This document shows positions 16,866-25,624 of a stretch of 64,000 bases of DNA, in pieces. The translations under genes and the position numbers were made by a program. The notes under the pieces were generated by a model, which saw only the letters and a program-made list of their open reading frames with translations, was not told where the DNA came from and made no database searches. The stretch lies in assembly GCF_900109945.1 (NCBI RefSeq), contig NZ_FOBX01000001.1, forward strand, positions 434,001-498,000. Direction: 5' to 3'. The stretch is from Bradyrhizobium sp. OK095. GTDB lineage: Bacteria > Pseudomonadota > Alphaproteobacteria > Rhizobiales > Xanthobacteraceae. Each line of letters opens with the position of its first letter. The stretch's first letter is position 1.

Positions 16866-18083
16866 TCAGCCCGGCCCCGCGCCTTGCGTCGCAGTGAAGA
16901 CCGCATAGAGCGACTGGCTCGCCGCCATGAACAGGCGGTTGCGCTTCGGTCCGCCGAAGCAGATGTTGCCGCAGACTTCGGGTAGGCGAATGCGGCCGAG
17001 CAGCTTGCCGTCCGGCGACCATGTCGTCACGCCGTTATAGCCGACCGCGCGGCCGGCATTGCTGGAGGCCCAGACATTGCCGTTGACGTCGCAGCGCACG
17101 CCGTCCGGTCCGCATTTCACGCCGTCGATCGTGCAGTCCGCGAAGCGCTTTGGGTTGGTGAGCTTGTTGTCCGTGCCGACGTCGAACACGAAGATCTCGC
17201 CCTTGCCACCGGGGCCGGTGTCGCCCGGTCCCTTGCCGGTCGAGACGACATAGAGCTTCTTGAAATCGGGCGAGAAGCACAGTCCGTTGGGATCAGGCAC
17301 CTGGTCCTCGGTGACGACGAGGTCGATGCGGCCTGAGGGGTCGATGCGATAGCAATTGGTCGGCAGCTCGCGCTTGCCCGGCACGAAGCCGGCCGGTTGC
17401 CCGATCCGCGGATTGAGCTTGCCGCCCGCATTGCTCGGGCCGCCCGCGGCGTCGGGCTCGCCCTCGTAGAGTTGGCCGCCATAGGGCGGGTCGGTGAACC
17501 AGTAGCTGCCGTCGGGATGCGCGACGACATCGTTCGGCGAATTCAGCCGCTTGCCCTGATAGGAATCCGCGAGCACCGTGGCGGTGCCGTCGTGCTCGTA
17601 GCGCGTCACCCGGCGAGTCAGATGCTCGCAGGAAAGCTGGCGGCCCTGGAAGTCGAAAGAATTGCCATTGGAATTGTTGGAGGGCGAGCGGAACACGCTG
17701 ACGCGGCCGTCGTCCTCGCTCCAGCGCATCTGTCGGTTGTTGGGGATGTCGCTCCAGAGCAGATAGCGGCCTTGCGCACTCCACGCCGGGCCTTCGGCCC
17801 ACAACAGACCGGTGTGCAGGCGCTTGATCGCGGTGTTGGGCTGCGCAAGATCGTTGAAGGACGGATCGACCGCGAGGATGTCGGGGTCCCAGAAATAAGT
17901 GGTCGGTGCGCCATGGGGGCCGAAATCGCGCGGCGGAGTAGTGATCGTCGTCGGCGGTGCGGCAGGTCCGGTCTGGGCCAGTGCGGGGCCCGCCATCGTG
18001 GCGGCGGCGCCGAGCGCAAGCCCCCGGACGAGTGTTCGTCGTGAAAGCGCAGCATCCTGTTCACGCTGCTGTTGGCGTGTCAT
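16866..18083 (-). CDS. Tat-exported SMP-30/gluconolactonase family protein
   Basis: A 405-residue six-bladed beta-propeller of the SMP-30/LRE family. The ATG at 18083 is preceded by GGGAGGA; the twin-arginine signal LSRRTLVRGLALGAA ends near PALAQTG, so the protein is exported folded. Metal-binding motifs are visible: WAEGPAW (Glu), SPNDVV (Asn) and PNGLCFSPD (Asn/Asp). Family members are Ca/Zn/Mn-dependent lactonases of sugar lactones such as gluconolactone or xylonolactone. A substrate cannot be assigned here because no sugar genes are adjacent. A second, cytoplasmic SMP-30 gene lies at 61443. Confidence 0.9.
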   Translation of the reverse strand: MTRQQQREQDAALSRRTLVRGLALGAAATMAGPALAQTGPAAPPTTITTPPRDFGPHGAPTTYFWDPDILAVDPSFNDLAQPNTAIKRLHTGLLWAEGPAWSAQGRYLLWSDIPNNRQMRWSEDDGRVSVFRSPSNNSNGNSFDFQGRQLSCEHLTRRVTRYEHDGTATVLADSYQGKRLNSPNDVVAHPDGSYWFTDPPYGGQLYEGEPDAAGGPSNAGGKLNPRIGQPAGFVPGKRELPTNCYRIDPSGRIDLVVTEDQVPDPNGLCFSPDFKKLYVVSTGKGPGDTGPGGKGEIFVFDVGTDNKLTNPKRFADCTIDGVKCGPDGVRCDVNGNVWASSNAGRAVGYNGVTTWSPDGKLLGRIRLPEVCGNICFGGPKRNRLFMAASQSLYAVFTATQGAGPG

Positions 18084-18362
18084 TCGCGTCCTCCCGGTCA
18101 TGTTCGGCTAGCCGGTTGATCCGGCTGAGCAACCTGAGGTTAGTCCGGTCCGCGTCGGGTTGCGAGGGGCAGGTTCGCACCCTCTGTGCGATGCCGCGAG
18201 AACGCCGCAACATCGCCGCATTGCGGCTCTGCGAGGCGCAGGGGCGACAATTCGTCTCGCCCGCGCGCGGTTAACCGGGACAGGTTTTAGGGCCTGTCAA
18301 GCCTTGACCTCGCCCGCGATGCTGGCAGAACACGTTGCGGGGACTAAAGGCCGGAGTGTATC

Positions 18363-18632
18363 GTGCAAGGCGTCGTCGTACTGATCATATTGCTCGGGAT
18401 CGCTTTTGCGGCCGGCTATTTTACGCGCGACTACATCTCCAGGAAGCGGCGGGAGCAAACACGCCGTTGGCGCGATTACGTTGAGCCCGATTGGCTCCGG
18501 GCGAGCCAGCCGGCCAACACCAACGAAGTCACGGCCGTCAATCAGATGGTGCCGCCAACTCCGGCCAATGGTGAACTTGGCCAGATGCTCGACCGCTGGG
18601 AGGGCAGGGCCCGCGCCCGCCGCATGGGGTAG
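18363..18632 (+). CDS. Small single-pass membrane protein of unknown function
   Basis: An 89-residue protein with a GTG start. Residues 4-19 form one membrane helix (VVVLIILLGIAFAAGYF), followed by a very basic stretch (ISRKRREQTRRWRDY) and a soluble tail rich in Pro and Asn. This gives an N-out or signal-anchor topology with the tail in the cytoplasm. No family is recognised. The gene is isolated, with a small hairpin GACAGG/CCTGTC at about 18279-18298 upstream. Codon use resembles the neighbours, which supports a real gene. Confidence 0.6.
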   Translation: MQGVVVLIILLGIAFAAGYFTRDYISRKRREQTRRWRDYVEPDWLRASQPANTNEVTAVNQMVPPTPANGELGQMLDRWEGRARARRMG

Positions 18633-18863
18633 CCGCCACTGGCTCGTCGCCCGGATGGAGCCAACGGGGCGTGCGAATGCGCGCCCAGTGACAAGCGCAA
18701 TCCGGCACATGACGCGGAAGCTCCAACCAGGTCAGTCTACCTGACCATCTTTTGGCGTTGCAGTTGCGCCCGTTTCTCGTCTAGAAGCAGGCTTATCGAG
18801 CCTCCCGGCAACCAACCGTCAACGGTTTTGACCGAGGATTTGAGGGCTCAACAGGGTCTGGCA
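18633..18863 (+). other. Upstream region of leuA leader, no gene
   Basis: No gene is visible. A small hairpin AACCG-TCAA-CGGTT followed by TTG lies at 18814-18829 and may belong to the leuA control region. The leuA promoter should lie here or just downstream; I cannot pick convincing -35/-10 boxes. Confidence 0.4.
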
Positions 18864-18980
18864 ATGCTGATTCGCGGCCAAATCGATGGGATTTTTGGGG
18901 AGGTGGCTTTGGCCGCCGCCACGATCCCGGCCGCGCTGCCCACCCTCCTTCTTGGCGGACTCCTTCTTAGCTGCCCCTGA
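18864..18980 (+). CDS. Putative leucine-rich leader peptide of leuA (38 aa)
   Basis: A 38-codon frame starting ATG at 18864 and stopping at 18980. Near its end it encodes PTLLLGGLLLSCP: six leucine codons (CTC, CTT, CTT, then CTC, CTT, CTT) within eight positions, immediately before a GC-rich hairpin. The stop is 107 bp ahead of leuA, the first enzyme of leucine synthesis. This is what transcription attenuation by leucyl-tRNA supply requires: ribosomes stalled at the Leu codons would change downstream folding. The ribosome-binding site is weak (AGGG nine bases upstream). Another frame overlaps (from 18886) but has no such bias. Not proven; the lack of a T-run after the hairpins is a weakness. 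Confidence 0.6.
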   Translation: MLIRGQIDGIFGEVALAAATIPAALPTLLLGGLLLSCP

Positions 18981-19050
18981 GGGCCGGCTGGGCGCATGCG
19001 CCTGGGCGCTCAGGGGTTGGTCGAGATCACCGGACACCTCAAGCGCCCAG
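18974..19050 (+). promoter_or_regulatory. Mutually exclusive hairpins in the leuA leader
   Basis: Hairpin 1 pairs CCCCTGAG (18974-18981) with CTCAGGGG (19009-19016) and encloses the self-complementary GGCGCATGCGCC. Hairpin 2 pairs CTGGGCGCT (19002-19010) with AGCGCCCAG (19042-19050), a perfect 9-bp stem. They share 19002-19010, so only one can form. Hairpin 1 begins inside the last codons of the leader peptide, so a ribosome there would block it. This is the geometry of an attenuator. No U-run follows either hairpin, so termination might depend on Rho or control might be at translation. Confidence 0.55.
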
Positions 19051-19087
19051 ACCTCTGACGGCGCAAAAGCTCAAAAGGAAATTTGCC

Positions 19088-20650
19088 ATGACCACCGCGA
19101 ACAAGTCCGACAAGGACCGCGTCATCATTTTCGACACCACGCTGCGCGACGGCGAGCAGTGCCCCGGCGCCACCATGACCTTTGAGGAGAAGCTCGAAGT
19201 TGCGGAGATGCTGGATGATATGGGCGTCGACGTCATCGAAGCCGGCTTTCCCATCACCTCCGAAGGCGACTTCCAGGCGGTCAGCGAGATCGCGCGCCGC
19301 TCCAAGAACGCCGTCATCGCTGGCCTCGCGCGCGCTCATCCTGCCGACATCGACCGCTGTGCCGAGGCGGTGAAATTTGCAAAACGCGGCCGCGTCCACA
19401 CCGTGATCGCGACCTCTCCGCTGCATATGCGGGTGAAGCTGAACAAGACGCCGGAGCAGGTGCTCGAGACCTCGGTCGCCATGGTCGCGCGCGCGCGCAA
19501 CCAGATCGACGACGTCGAATGGTCAGCCGAGGACGCCACCCGCAGCGAGATGGATTATTTGTGCCGCATCGTGGAAGCCGTCATCAAGGCCGGCGCCACC
19601 ACGGTGAACATCCCCGACACCGTCGGTTACACCACGCCCGAGGAATACACCCATTTCATGCGCACGCTGATCGAGCGCGTGCCGAACTCGGACAAGGCGG
19701 TGTTCTCCGTGCACTGCCATAACGACCTCGGCATGGCGGTCGCGAACTCGCTCGCCGGTATCGCCGGCGGCGCGCGGCAGATCGAATGCACCGTCAACGG
19801 CATCGGCGAGCGGGCCGGCAATGCGGCGCTGGAAGAAGTCGTGATGGCGATCAATGTGCGCAACGACAAGTTTCCGTGGTGGAACAAGATCGACACCACG
19901 CAGCTCACCCGCGCCTCGAAAGTGGTGTCGGCCGCGACCTCGTTCCCGGTGCAGTACAACAAGGCCATCGTCGGGCGAAACGCGTTCGCGCATGAAAGCG
20001 GCATCCATCAGGACGGCGTGCTGAAGGACGCCTCGACCTACGAGATCATGCGGCCCGAAATGGTCGGCGTGAAGCAGTCGTCGCTGGTGCTCGGCAAGCA
20101 TTCCGGCCGCCACGCCTTCATCCACAGGCTGGAGGAGATGGGCTACAAGCTCGGTCCGAACCAGCTGGAAGATGCGTTCACGCGGATGAAGGCGCTCGCC
20201 GACCGCAAGAAGGACATCTACGACGAGGACATCGAGGCGCTGGTCGACGAGGAGATGGCTGCTTCCCACGATCGCATCAAGCTGACCTCGCTGACCGTGA
20301 TCGCCGGCACCCATGGCCCGCAGCGCGCGACCATGAAGCTCGACGTCGACGGCCAGATCAAGATCGAGGAGGCCGAGGGCAACGGACCTGTCGATGCTGT
20401 CTTCAATTGCATCAAGCGGCTGGTGCCGCACGAGGCCAAGCTCGAGCTGTACCAGGTCCACGCGGTGACCGAGGGTACCGACGCGCAGGCGGAAGTCTCG
20501 GTGCGGCTGTCGCATGAGGGACGTGCGATGACGGCGCGCGCGGCGGATCCGGACACGCTGGTGGCGTCCGCAAAAGCCTATCTCGGCGCACTCAACAAGA
20601 TCGTCATGAAGCGCCAGCGCGACACGGTGACGACGGCGGCGGCGAGCTGA
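19088..20650 (+). CDS. leuA: 2-isopropylmalate synthase
   Basis: A 520-residue enzyme that condenses acetyl-CoA with 2-oxoisovalerate, the committed step of leucine synthesis. The TIM barrel begins FDTTLRDGEQCPGATM, continues to the metal motif SVHCHNDLGMA and GIGERAGNA, with the KHSGRHAF stretch before the C-terminal LeuA dimer/regulatory domain (residues 395-510), where leucine binds for feedback inhibition. Length and domain order fit bacterial LeuA. An AAAAGGAAA ribosome-binding site precedes the ATG. Control by a leader peptide is suggested by the upstream ORF. No other leu genes adjoin it. Confidence 0.97.
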   Translation: MTTANKSDKDRVIIFDTTLRDGEQCPGATMTFEEKLEVAEMLDDMGVDVIEAGFPITSEGDFQAVSEIARRSKNAVIAGLARAHPADIDRCAEAVKFAKRGRVHTVIATSPLHMRVKLNKTPEQVLETSVAMVARARNQIDDVEWSAEDATRSEMDYLCRIVEAVIKAGATTVNIPDTVGYTTPEEYTHFMRTLIERVPNSDKAVFSVHCHNDLGMAVANSLAGIAGGARQIECTVNGIGERAGNAALEEVVMAINVRNDKFPWWNKIDTTQLTRASKVVSAATSFPVQYNKAIVGRNAFAHESGIHQDGVLKDASTYEIMRPEMVGVKQSSLVLGKHSGRHAFIHRLEEMGYKLGPNQLEDAFTRMKALADRKKDIYDEDIEALVDEEMAASHDRIKLTSLTVIAGTHGPQRATMKLDVDGQIKIEEAEGNGPVDAVFNCIKRLVPHEAKLELYQVHAVTEGTDAQAEVSVRLSHEGRAMTARAADPDTLVASAKAYLGALNKIVMKRQRDTVTTAAAS

Positions 20651-20659
20651 CGTTGACTT

Positions 20660-20685
20660 CGCCTCTCCCGCAAGCGGGAGAGGCG
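20660..20685 (+). terminator. Hairpin downstream of leuA
   Basis: CGCCTCTCCCG and CGGGAGAGGCG are perfect 11-bp arms around CAAG, 10 bp after the leuA stop. It has no T-run, so it may be a 3'-stabilising hairpin or a Rho-assisted terminator rather than a strong intrinsic one. Confidence 0.5.
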
Positions 20686-20822
20686 GCGTAGCGGCGTTCA
20701 TGATGAATAGCTGCCCTGCTAACGGCCAATAGCGGCTTAACGCGCGAGCAGCTATTGATGCTCCCGGCGTAAGGATCGGCCGCCCGCGCGCCGGGTGGCC
20801 CAAATAACAACAGGGAGAGATT

Positions 20823-21839
20823 ATGCGCACCTTCGCGATCGCGGCGTCCGTCGCGGTACTGGGACTTGGTCTGAACTTTGGCTTGACCATGCCGGCCTCG
20901 GCCCAGTCGCCTGTTATCATCAAGTTCAGCCACGTCGTCGCCACCGACACGCCGAAGGGCAAGGCATCCGAGAAGTTCAAGGAACTCGCCGAGAAGTACA
21001 CCGGCGGCAAGGTCAAGATCGAGGTCTATCCGAACTCGACGCTCTACAAGGACAAGGAAGAGCTCGAGGCGCTCCAGCTCGGCAGCGTGCAGATGCTGGC
21101 GCCGTCCAACTCGAAATTCGGCCCGCTCGGCATCCGCGAATTCGAGGTGTTCGATCTGCCCTACATCCTTCCCGACCTGAAGACGTTGCGGAAAGTTACG
21201 GAAGGACCGCTCGGGATCCGGCTGCTCAAGCTGCTGGACTCCAAGGGCATCACCGGTCTCGCTTATTGGGACAACGGCTTCAAGCAGATGAGCGCCAACA
21301 AGAAGCTCATCACGCCGGCCGACTATCAGGGCGTAAAATTCCGCATCCAGTCCTCGCGCGTGCTCCAGGCCCAGTTCAAATCGCTCGGCTCGCTGCCGCA
21401 GGTGATGGCGTTCTCGGAAGTCTACCAGGCGCTGCAGACCGGCGTGGTCGACGGGCAGGAGAACACCTGGTCGAACATCTATACGCAGAAGATGCACGAG
21501 GTGCAGAAGTACATCACCGAGACCAATCACGGCTACATCGGCTACGTCGTGATCGTGAACAAGAAGTTCTGGGACGATCTGCCGGCCGACATCCGCGACC
21601 AGCTGTCGAAGGCGATGAAGGAAGCGACCGATTTCAACAACGCGCAGTCGCAGAAGGAAAACGACGACGCGCTCGCCGAGATCAAGAAGGGCGGCAAGAG
21701 CGAGATCATCAAGCTCACGGCCGAGCAGGACGAGGCGATGCGCAAGGCGATGGAGCCGGTCTACAAGGACGCCGCAAGCCGCGTCGGCCAGCCGCTGATC
21801 GACGAGTTCCAGAAGGAAGCCAAGGGCACGACTAACTAA
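20823..21839 (+). CDS. TRAP transporter substrate-binding protein, DctP family (orphan)
   Basis: A 338-residue periplasmic receptor of the TRAP DctP family with a Sec signal ending MPASAQS and an ideal AGGGAGAG ribosome-binding site. The mature sequence carries IKFSHVVATDTPKGKASEKF, NSTLYKDKEELEALQLG and the family hallmark KFRIQSSRVLQAQFKSLG with the conserved Arg for a ligand carboxylate. FSEVYQALQTGVVDGQENTW follows. C4-dicarboxylates or similar acids are typical ligands. No DctQ or DctM membrane subunits lie beside it: the next gene is unrelated and a terminator follows. It must work with a permease encoded elsewhere. Confidence 0.93.
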   Translation: MRTFAIAASVAVLGLGLNFGLTMPASAQSPVIIKFSHVVATDTPKGKASEKFKELAEKYTGGKVKIEVYPNSTLYKDKEELEALQLGSVQMLAPSNSKFGPLGIREFEVFDLPYILPDLKTLRKVTEGPLGIRLLKLLDSKGITGLAYWDNGFKQMSANKKLITPADYQGVKFRIQSSRVLQAQFKSLGSLPQVMAFSEVYQALQTGVVDGQENTWSNIYTQKMHEVQKYITETNHGYIGYVVIVNKKFWDDLPADIRDQLSKAMKEATDFNNAQSQKENDDALAEIKKGGKSEIIKLTAEQDEAMRKAMEPVYKDAASRVGQPLIDEFQKEAKGTTN

Positions 21840-21902
21840 GGGCACGACGAACTAAGAGCACGGCGAACGAACTCACGTCGCGCATGGAAAAATAATGCAT
21901 GA

Positions 21903-21938
21903 ACAAAGGGCTTCTGTGCCGGCACGGAAGCCCTTTGT
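21903..21938 (+). terminator. Terminator hairpin after the TRAP receptor gene
   Basis: ACAAAGGGCTTC and GAAGCCCTTTGT are perfect arms; the inner GTGC/GCAC extends the stem. The right arm ends in TTTGT with further GTT, a modest T-tract. It is 63 bp after the stop and fits a bidirectional terminator. Confidence 0.8.
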
Positions 21939-22079
21939 GTTGCAAATCGTTTCAGTGTGCATCTGAACAGGCATTCACGGCAGTTACATCTCTGTAAGAA
22001 CGGCTTCCTGTCCAAGTTGTAAGTTGCGTGTAAGCCGCTTGGCGCTCATCTTCACGCCATCCTTCCAGAGGAGGCACTT

Positions 22080-22688
22080 ATGAGGAAGTTCACTATCGCC
22101 GCCATCGCCGTGCTCAGCATCGCCGGCTCGGGCGCGGTCTATGCCCAATATCATCGCCCGTGGATGGAGCACTTCCACCACATCCGCATGAACCCGGAAG
22201 ATCGTGCCGCGTTCGTCGATGCGCGGATCGCCGCCGTCCATGCCGGGCTCAAGCTCAATGCCGACCAGGAGAAGCTGTGGCCGCCGGTCGAGGCCGCCGT
22301 GCGCGACTTCGCCAAGCTGCGCATCGACCGCGCCAATGCGCGGATGAATGCCGGCCCCGGCGACGCCGGCAAGAACGCGGACAAGCCGGAGGATCCGGTC
22401 GCCCGCCTGCGCGAGCGCGCCGACGACATGGGGGCCACTTCCGCGGCCCTGAAGAAGATCGCCGATGCCGCCGATCCGCTCTACAAGACCCTGGACGAGG
22501 GCCAGAAGCGGCGCCTTGCCGCGCTGACCCGCCACCGCGGCCCGTTCGGCGGCGGCGAGGACGGCCCGCCCCGGCACTTCATGGAACGCGGCATGGACCG
22601 CATGATGGAGCGCGGCATGGACCGCTTCCATGGCGAACGTTTCGACCGCGATGGCGGCCCGGACCGGGATCGCGAGGGCCGGCTCTGA
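22080..22688 (+). CDS. Spy/CpxP-like periplasmic protein with Met/Arg/His-rich tail
   Basis: A 202-residue secreted protein: signal peptide ending GAVYAQ, then a helical core with KLNADQEKLWPPVEAAVRDFAKLR (the LTxxQ-type motif of the Spy/CpxP family) and TLDEGQKRRLAAL. After residue 155 the tail repeats RGMDRMMERGMDRFHGERFD, rich in Met, Arg, His and Asp. Spy-type proteins are ATP-independent chaperones or envelope stress sensors, and Met/His-rich tails often bind copper or other metals; the latter is inference. GAGGAGGCACTT just upstream is the ribosome-binding site. No two-component system is adjacent. It lies just outside the island boundary. Confidence 0.75.
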   Translation: MRKFTIAAIAVLSIAGSGAVYAQYHRPWMEHFHHIRMNPEDRAAFVDARIAAVHAGLKLNADQEKLWPPVEAAVRDFAKLRIDRANARMNAGPGDAGKNADKPEDPVARLRERADDMGATSAALKKIADAADPLYKTLDEGQKRRLAALTRHRGPFGGGEDGPPRHFMERGMDRMMERGMDRFHGERFDRDGGPDRDREGRL

Positions 22689-22857
22689 GCGATCAGGGAT
22701 TTTGCGGGAAATAGCCCCGAGATTAACCTTGGCGAAGCCGCTGGAATCCAGCGGCTTTTCGCTTTTTGGGGATGGTGGAAAAACCTTCATCGCATCGCTT
22801 GCCATCCCCGGATCGCTTTGCTAAACGACCGGCCTCGCAAGGCATTGACCGCCTTTC

Positions 22858-22933
<76 letters not shown>

Positions 22934-23250
22934 TTCCAAGGTCCTGTTTTGCTTCTGTATCTTCACCCCATTCGATACAGCGAGCTGATCCGATGACAAA
23001 TGTCGAATGCATATTTGTCGCAGAATAGGATACTAGGGCGGGCAAAACGGACAATCTGTCGTGCTCGTCGACACCGGGTACCGCTTGCTGCAGAGTCAGA
23101 ACTGGATTGGTCGGGTTGGTGTGGCTAGTCCGCCTCCCGCTACAGTTGGCGCCCACCTTGGGCAAACATTTACAATCCTCCGCGATATCGCACGCTTAAA
23201 GATAGCGTGAGGCGAACGCTAGCTTGCATCGGTCCTCCGATTTTCGTCGG
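22934..23250. other. Left end of the island, no gene
   Basis: Just inside the tRNA boundary, where an integrase gene would be expected, I see no conserved coding sequence. The base composition is more AT-rich than the neighbours. A minus-strand frame across 22896-23165 runs into the tRNA itself and is not credible. The integrase appears to have been lost. Confidence 0.5.
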
Positions 23251-24183
23251 CTATCGGGCCGGTGAATTCTGGGGACTCCCTTCGGGGACGATCGTGCGGA
23301 CGATACTCTGGTCAAGCGCCTCATAGTCGGAGTAGCCGATCGTCTGGTAAAGCTCCGCGCGCGTCTGCATCTGGTCGAGCATGCCATGCGTGCTGCGGTC
23401 ACGCTTCAGAGCGGCGTAAAGCGTTTCCTGCGCGCGTGCGGCAACCCGCAGCGACGAAACCGGCCAGATCACCATCTTGTAGCCCATCGCCTCGAACTCG
23501 CCGGCGGTGAAGAACGGCGTTCGGCCGAACTCCGTCATATTGGCCAGCAATGGGACGCCGGGCATGCGCCGCGAAAATTCCTTGAACATCTCGGAGTTGA
23601 TCAGCGCCTCGGGGAAAATGGCGTCGGCTCCGGCCTCGATATACAGCCGCGCGCGGGCGACGGCGCCTTCGATGCCTTCTTCCGCCGCAGCGTCCGTGCG
23701 CGCCACGATGTAGAGGTGGTGCCGGGCCTTGGCGGCCGCGGCAATCTTCGTGGCGAAATCGCGCGGATCCGCCAGTTTCTTGTCGTTCAGATGCCCACAT
23801 TTTTTGGGGAGCAATTGATCTTCCAGCTGCACCGCGGCCGCGCCCGCATCTTCGAAGGCGCGCACCATGTGCATCACGTTGAGCACTTCGCCATAGCCGG
23901 TGTCGCCGTCCGCCAGGATCGGAAGATCGGCTGCGCGCTTGAGCTGACGGATGAAGAACGCGACTTCATCCACGGTGATGATCCCGAGATCCGGAATCCC
24001 CATCGACGCCGTCATCGCCGCGCCCGACAGATACAGCGCAGCGAAACCCGCCTGCCTGGCCTGGAGCGCCGCCATTCCATTGTGAGCGCCGGGCATTTCC
24101 AGAATGCCGGGACGAGCAAGAAGGTCACGAAACCGAAGGCCGGGGGCGCGTGTGTTGGTATCGCTTGCAGTCAGATAAGTCAT
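23251..24183 (-). CDS. PEP mutase/isocitrate lyase family protein (2-methylisocitrate lyase-like)
   Basis: A 310-residue alpha/beta barrel lyase of the PrpB / carboxyphosphonoenolpyruvate mutase family. Diagnostic segments: GAHNGMAALQARQAGF near the N terminus, DGDTGYG near residue 93, LEDQLLPKKCGHL (KKCGH active-site loop) near 120, and RTDAAAEEGIEGAVARARLY. The catalytic Cys in KKCGH supports C-C bond cleavage of a methylisocitrate-like substrate to pyruvate plus a C4 acid. The ATG at 24183 is chosen with GGAG upstream. It is the second gene of a minus-strand pair with the PrpF-like gene, 20 bp apart, under the operator at 25405-25432. A 28-codon relic of a relative lies at 42909-42992. Confidence 0.88.
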   Translation of the reverse strand: MTYLTASDTNTRAPGLRFRDLLARPGILEMPGAHNGMAALQARQAGFAALYLSGAAMTASMGIPDLGIITVDEVAFFIRQLKRAADLPILADGDTGYGEVLNVMHMVRAFEDAGAAAVQLEDQLLPKKCGHLNDKKLADPRDFATKIAAAAKARHHLYIVARTDAAAEEGIEGAVARARLYIEAGADAIFPEALINSEMFKEFSRRMPGVPLLANMTEFGRTPFFTAGEFEAMGYKMVIWPVSSLRVAARAQETLYAALKRDRSTHGMLDQMQTRAELYQTIGYSDYEALDQSIVRTIVPEGSPQNSPAR

Positions 24184-24203
24184 CGTCAACGGCTCCGGGA
24201 TCG

Positions 24204-25382
24204 TTACGCTCTGCGCTTTGCGAGCGCTTGAGTTTGGGCGGCTCTGTAAAAGACGTTTCCTTCGAACAGCCGCCTGCTGGTGCGGTAGACCGCGCCATGA
24301 ATGGCCCGCGCCTTTGCAGGATCGTCAGCGTGTTCGACGGCTGCATCGACCACGGTCGTGCCGGAGGGGTGGGCGATGGTGATAGGGCCATCGCCGGCGC
24401 TGGCCATCCGGTTCGGCAGTGTGCCCGCGATGCGCACCGCGATGGCGAGACAGGTGGCACCGGTGATCGGGACCGCCCGGTGCGGCTGGCCGATCGAAAT
24501 CATCCGGATACCCAAGCTCATGTCCGAAGGCTCGAGCTGCCTGCCCGACAACGTCGTCATCCGGCGCGGCGACACGATCATTGCGACCTTGGGCACACTT
24601 GGAATCTTCGCGGCCTCGGCGATATCAGGTGCAAGGCCCATTGCCACGGAGGCCGCGCAACGGATCGCCTCCATCCGTTCGAGAAAGACCGGATCGCTCT
24701 CGAGCGCCTCCGGCATCTCGCTGCCATCCTTGCCCAACGAGGCGGCTGCAACAAAGACGCAAGGGTTGGCGGCATCGATGAGCGAGGCCTCAATGGAGCC
24801 GAGGCCGGGGATATCGAAATGATCGCAAGGCAGTCCAGTCGGCAGCAGGCGTCCGGTTCGGGTGCCGCCGGGATCGATGAATTCAAGCCGAACGGGCGCT
24901 CCCTCGCCGCCGACGCCGTCGATCTTCATGTCGCCCTCGGTCTCGACCTCCCCGTCATTCATCGGGAAGCGGGCGATGATGATCTTGCCGGTATTGGTGT
25001 TGTGAATGCGCACGACGGCTTCGCCGTTCGCGGGCGCTATCACCAGCCCTTCGTTGACCGCGAACGGCCCCATCGCCGAAGACATGTTGCCGCAATTTGC
25101 GCTGTAATCGACCGCGGCGCTCTTCACCGAGATCTGCGCGAAGGTATAGTCGATGTCGGCATCCGGCCGGGTCGGCGCGCCGACGACGCAGACTTTGGAA
25201 AGCGACGACAGCCCGCCGCCCATTCCGTCCAGCTGGCGTCCATTGGGATCGGGCGAGCCCATCACGGACAGGAAGATCGGATCCCATTGTGCGGGATCCG
25301 CCGGCAGGTCCTGTCTGCTGAACACGACGGCTTTCGATGTGCCGCCGCGCATGAAAGTCGCCTTGAGTTTGCTCTGGGGCAT
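24204..25382 (-). CDS. PrpF family isomerase (2-methylaconitate isomerase / oxalomesaconate tautomerase-like)
   Basis: A 392-residue member of the PrpF (DUF453) family, with a diaminopimelate-epimerase-like fold. The N terminus KATFMRGGTSKAVVF, GMGGGLSSLSKVCVV and DYSANCGNMSSAMGPFA (active-site Cys of the first lobe) are visible. Known members move a double bond in aconitate-like tri-acids (PrpF) or in 4-oxalomesaconate (GalD/LigU). Its partners PrpB-, PrpD- and TcuA-like proteins argue for an aconitate-type intermediate. It is divergent from the GntR gene, with the operator in the 240-bp gap between them. Confidence 0.88.
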   Translation of the reverse strand: MPQSKLKATFMRGGTSKAVVFSRQDLPADPAQWDPIFLSVMGSPDPNGRQLDGMGGGLSSLSKVCVVGAPTRPDADIDYTFAQISVKSAAVDYSANCGNMSSAMGPFAVNEGLVIAPANGEAVVRIHNTNTGKIIIARFPMNDGEVETEGDMKIDGVGGEGAPVRLEFIDPGGTRTGRLLPTGLPCDHFDIPGLGSIEASLIDAANPCVFVAAASLGKDGSEMPEALESDPVFLERMEAIRCAASVAMGLAPDIAEAAKIPSVPKVAMIVSPRRMTTLSGRQLEPSDMSLGIRMISIGQPHRAVPITGATCLAIAVRIAGTLPNRMASAGDGPITIAHPSGTTVVDAAVEHADDPAKARAIHGAVYRTSRRLFEGNVFYRAAQTQALAKRRA

Positions 25383-25404
25383 TGCGCGAGCCTTTGCATA
25401 CCGT

Positions 25405-25432
25405 TGTATACTTTGGATACCACTGTATACAT
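25405..25432 (-). promoter_or_regulatory. Operator candidate 1 (in front of the prpF-prpB pair and gntR)
   Basis: On the minus strand it reads ATGTATACA-G-TGGTATCCA then AAGTATACA. The first 19 positions match operator candidate 2 (26470) in 18. It contains two GTATAC palindromes 19 bp apart. It lies 23 bp upstream of the prpF-like start and 190 bp from gntR. Binding by the GntR protein encoded between the two sites is the simplest reading. Confidence 0.65.
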
Positions 25433-25624
25433 TTAGATGGCGGGCTGCTACCCTTATTCTATTCGGTGGACGCTGATGGCCTCGTGCCAGACAGGCGGCG
25501 CGACGCCGAATATCTTGCGTCGTTGGCGTGCCGTCGTTGGCCTGCCTTCGTTAACGTGACTTTTTTAGCGTGACTTGCACGGTCAGACGGATCAGACGCA
25601 GATCAATGAGATCGGGATGACTTT

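Noticed and set aside
18886..19185. Alternative small ORF in the leuA leader
   Set aside because: It runs into leuA in another frame, has no ribosome-binding site and no leucine bias.
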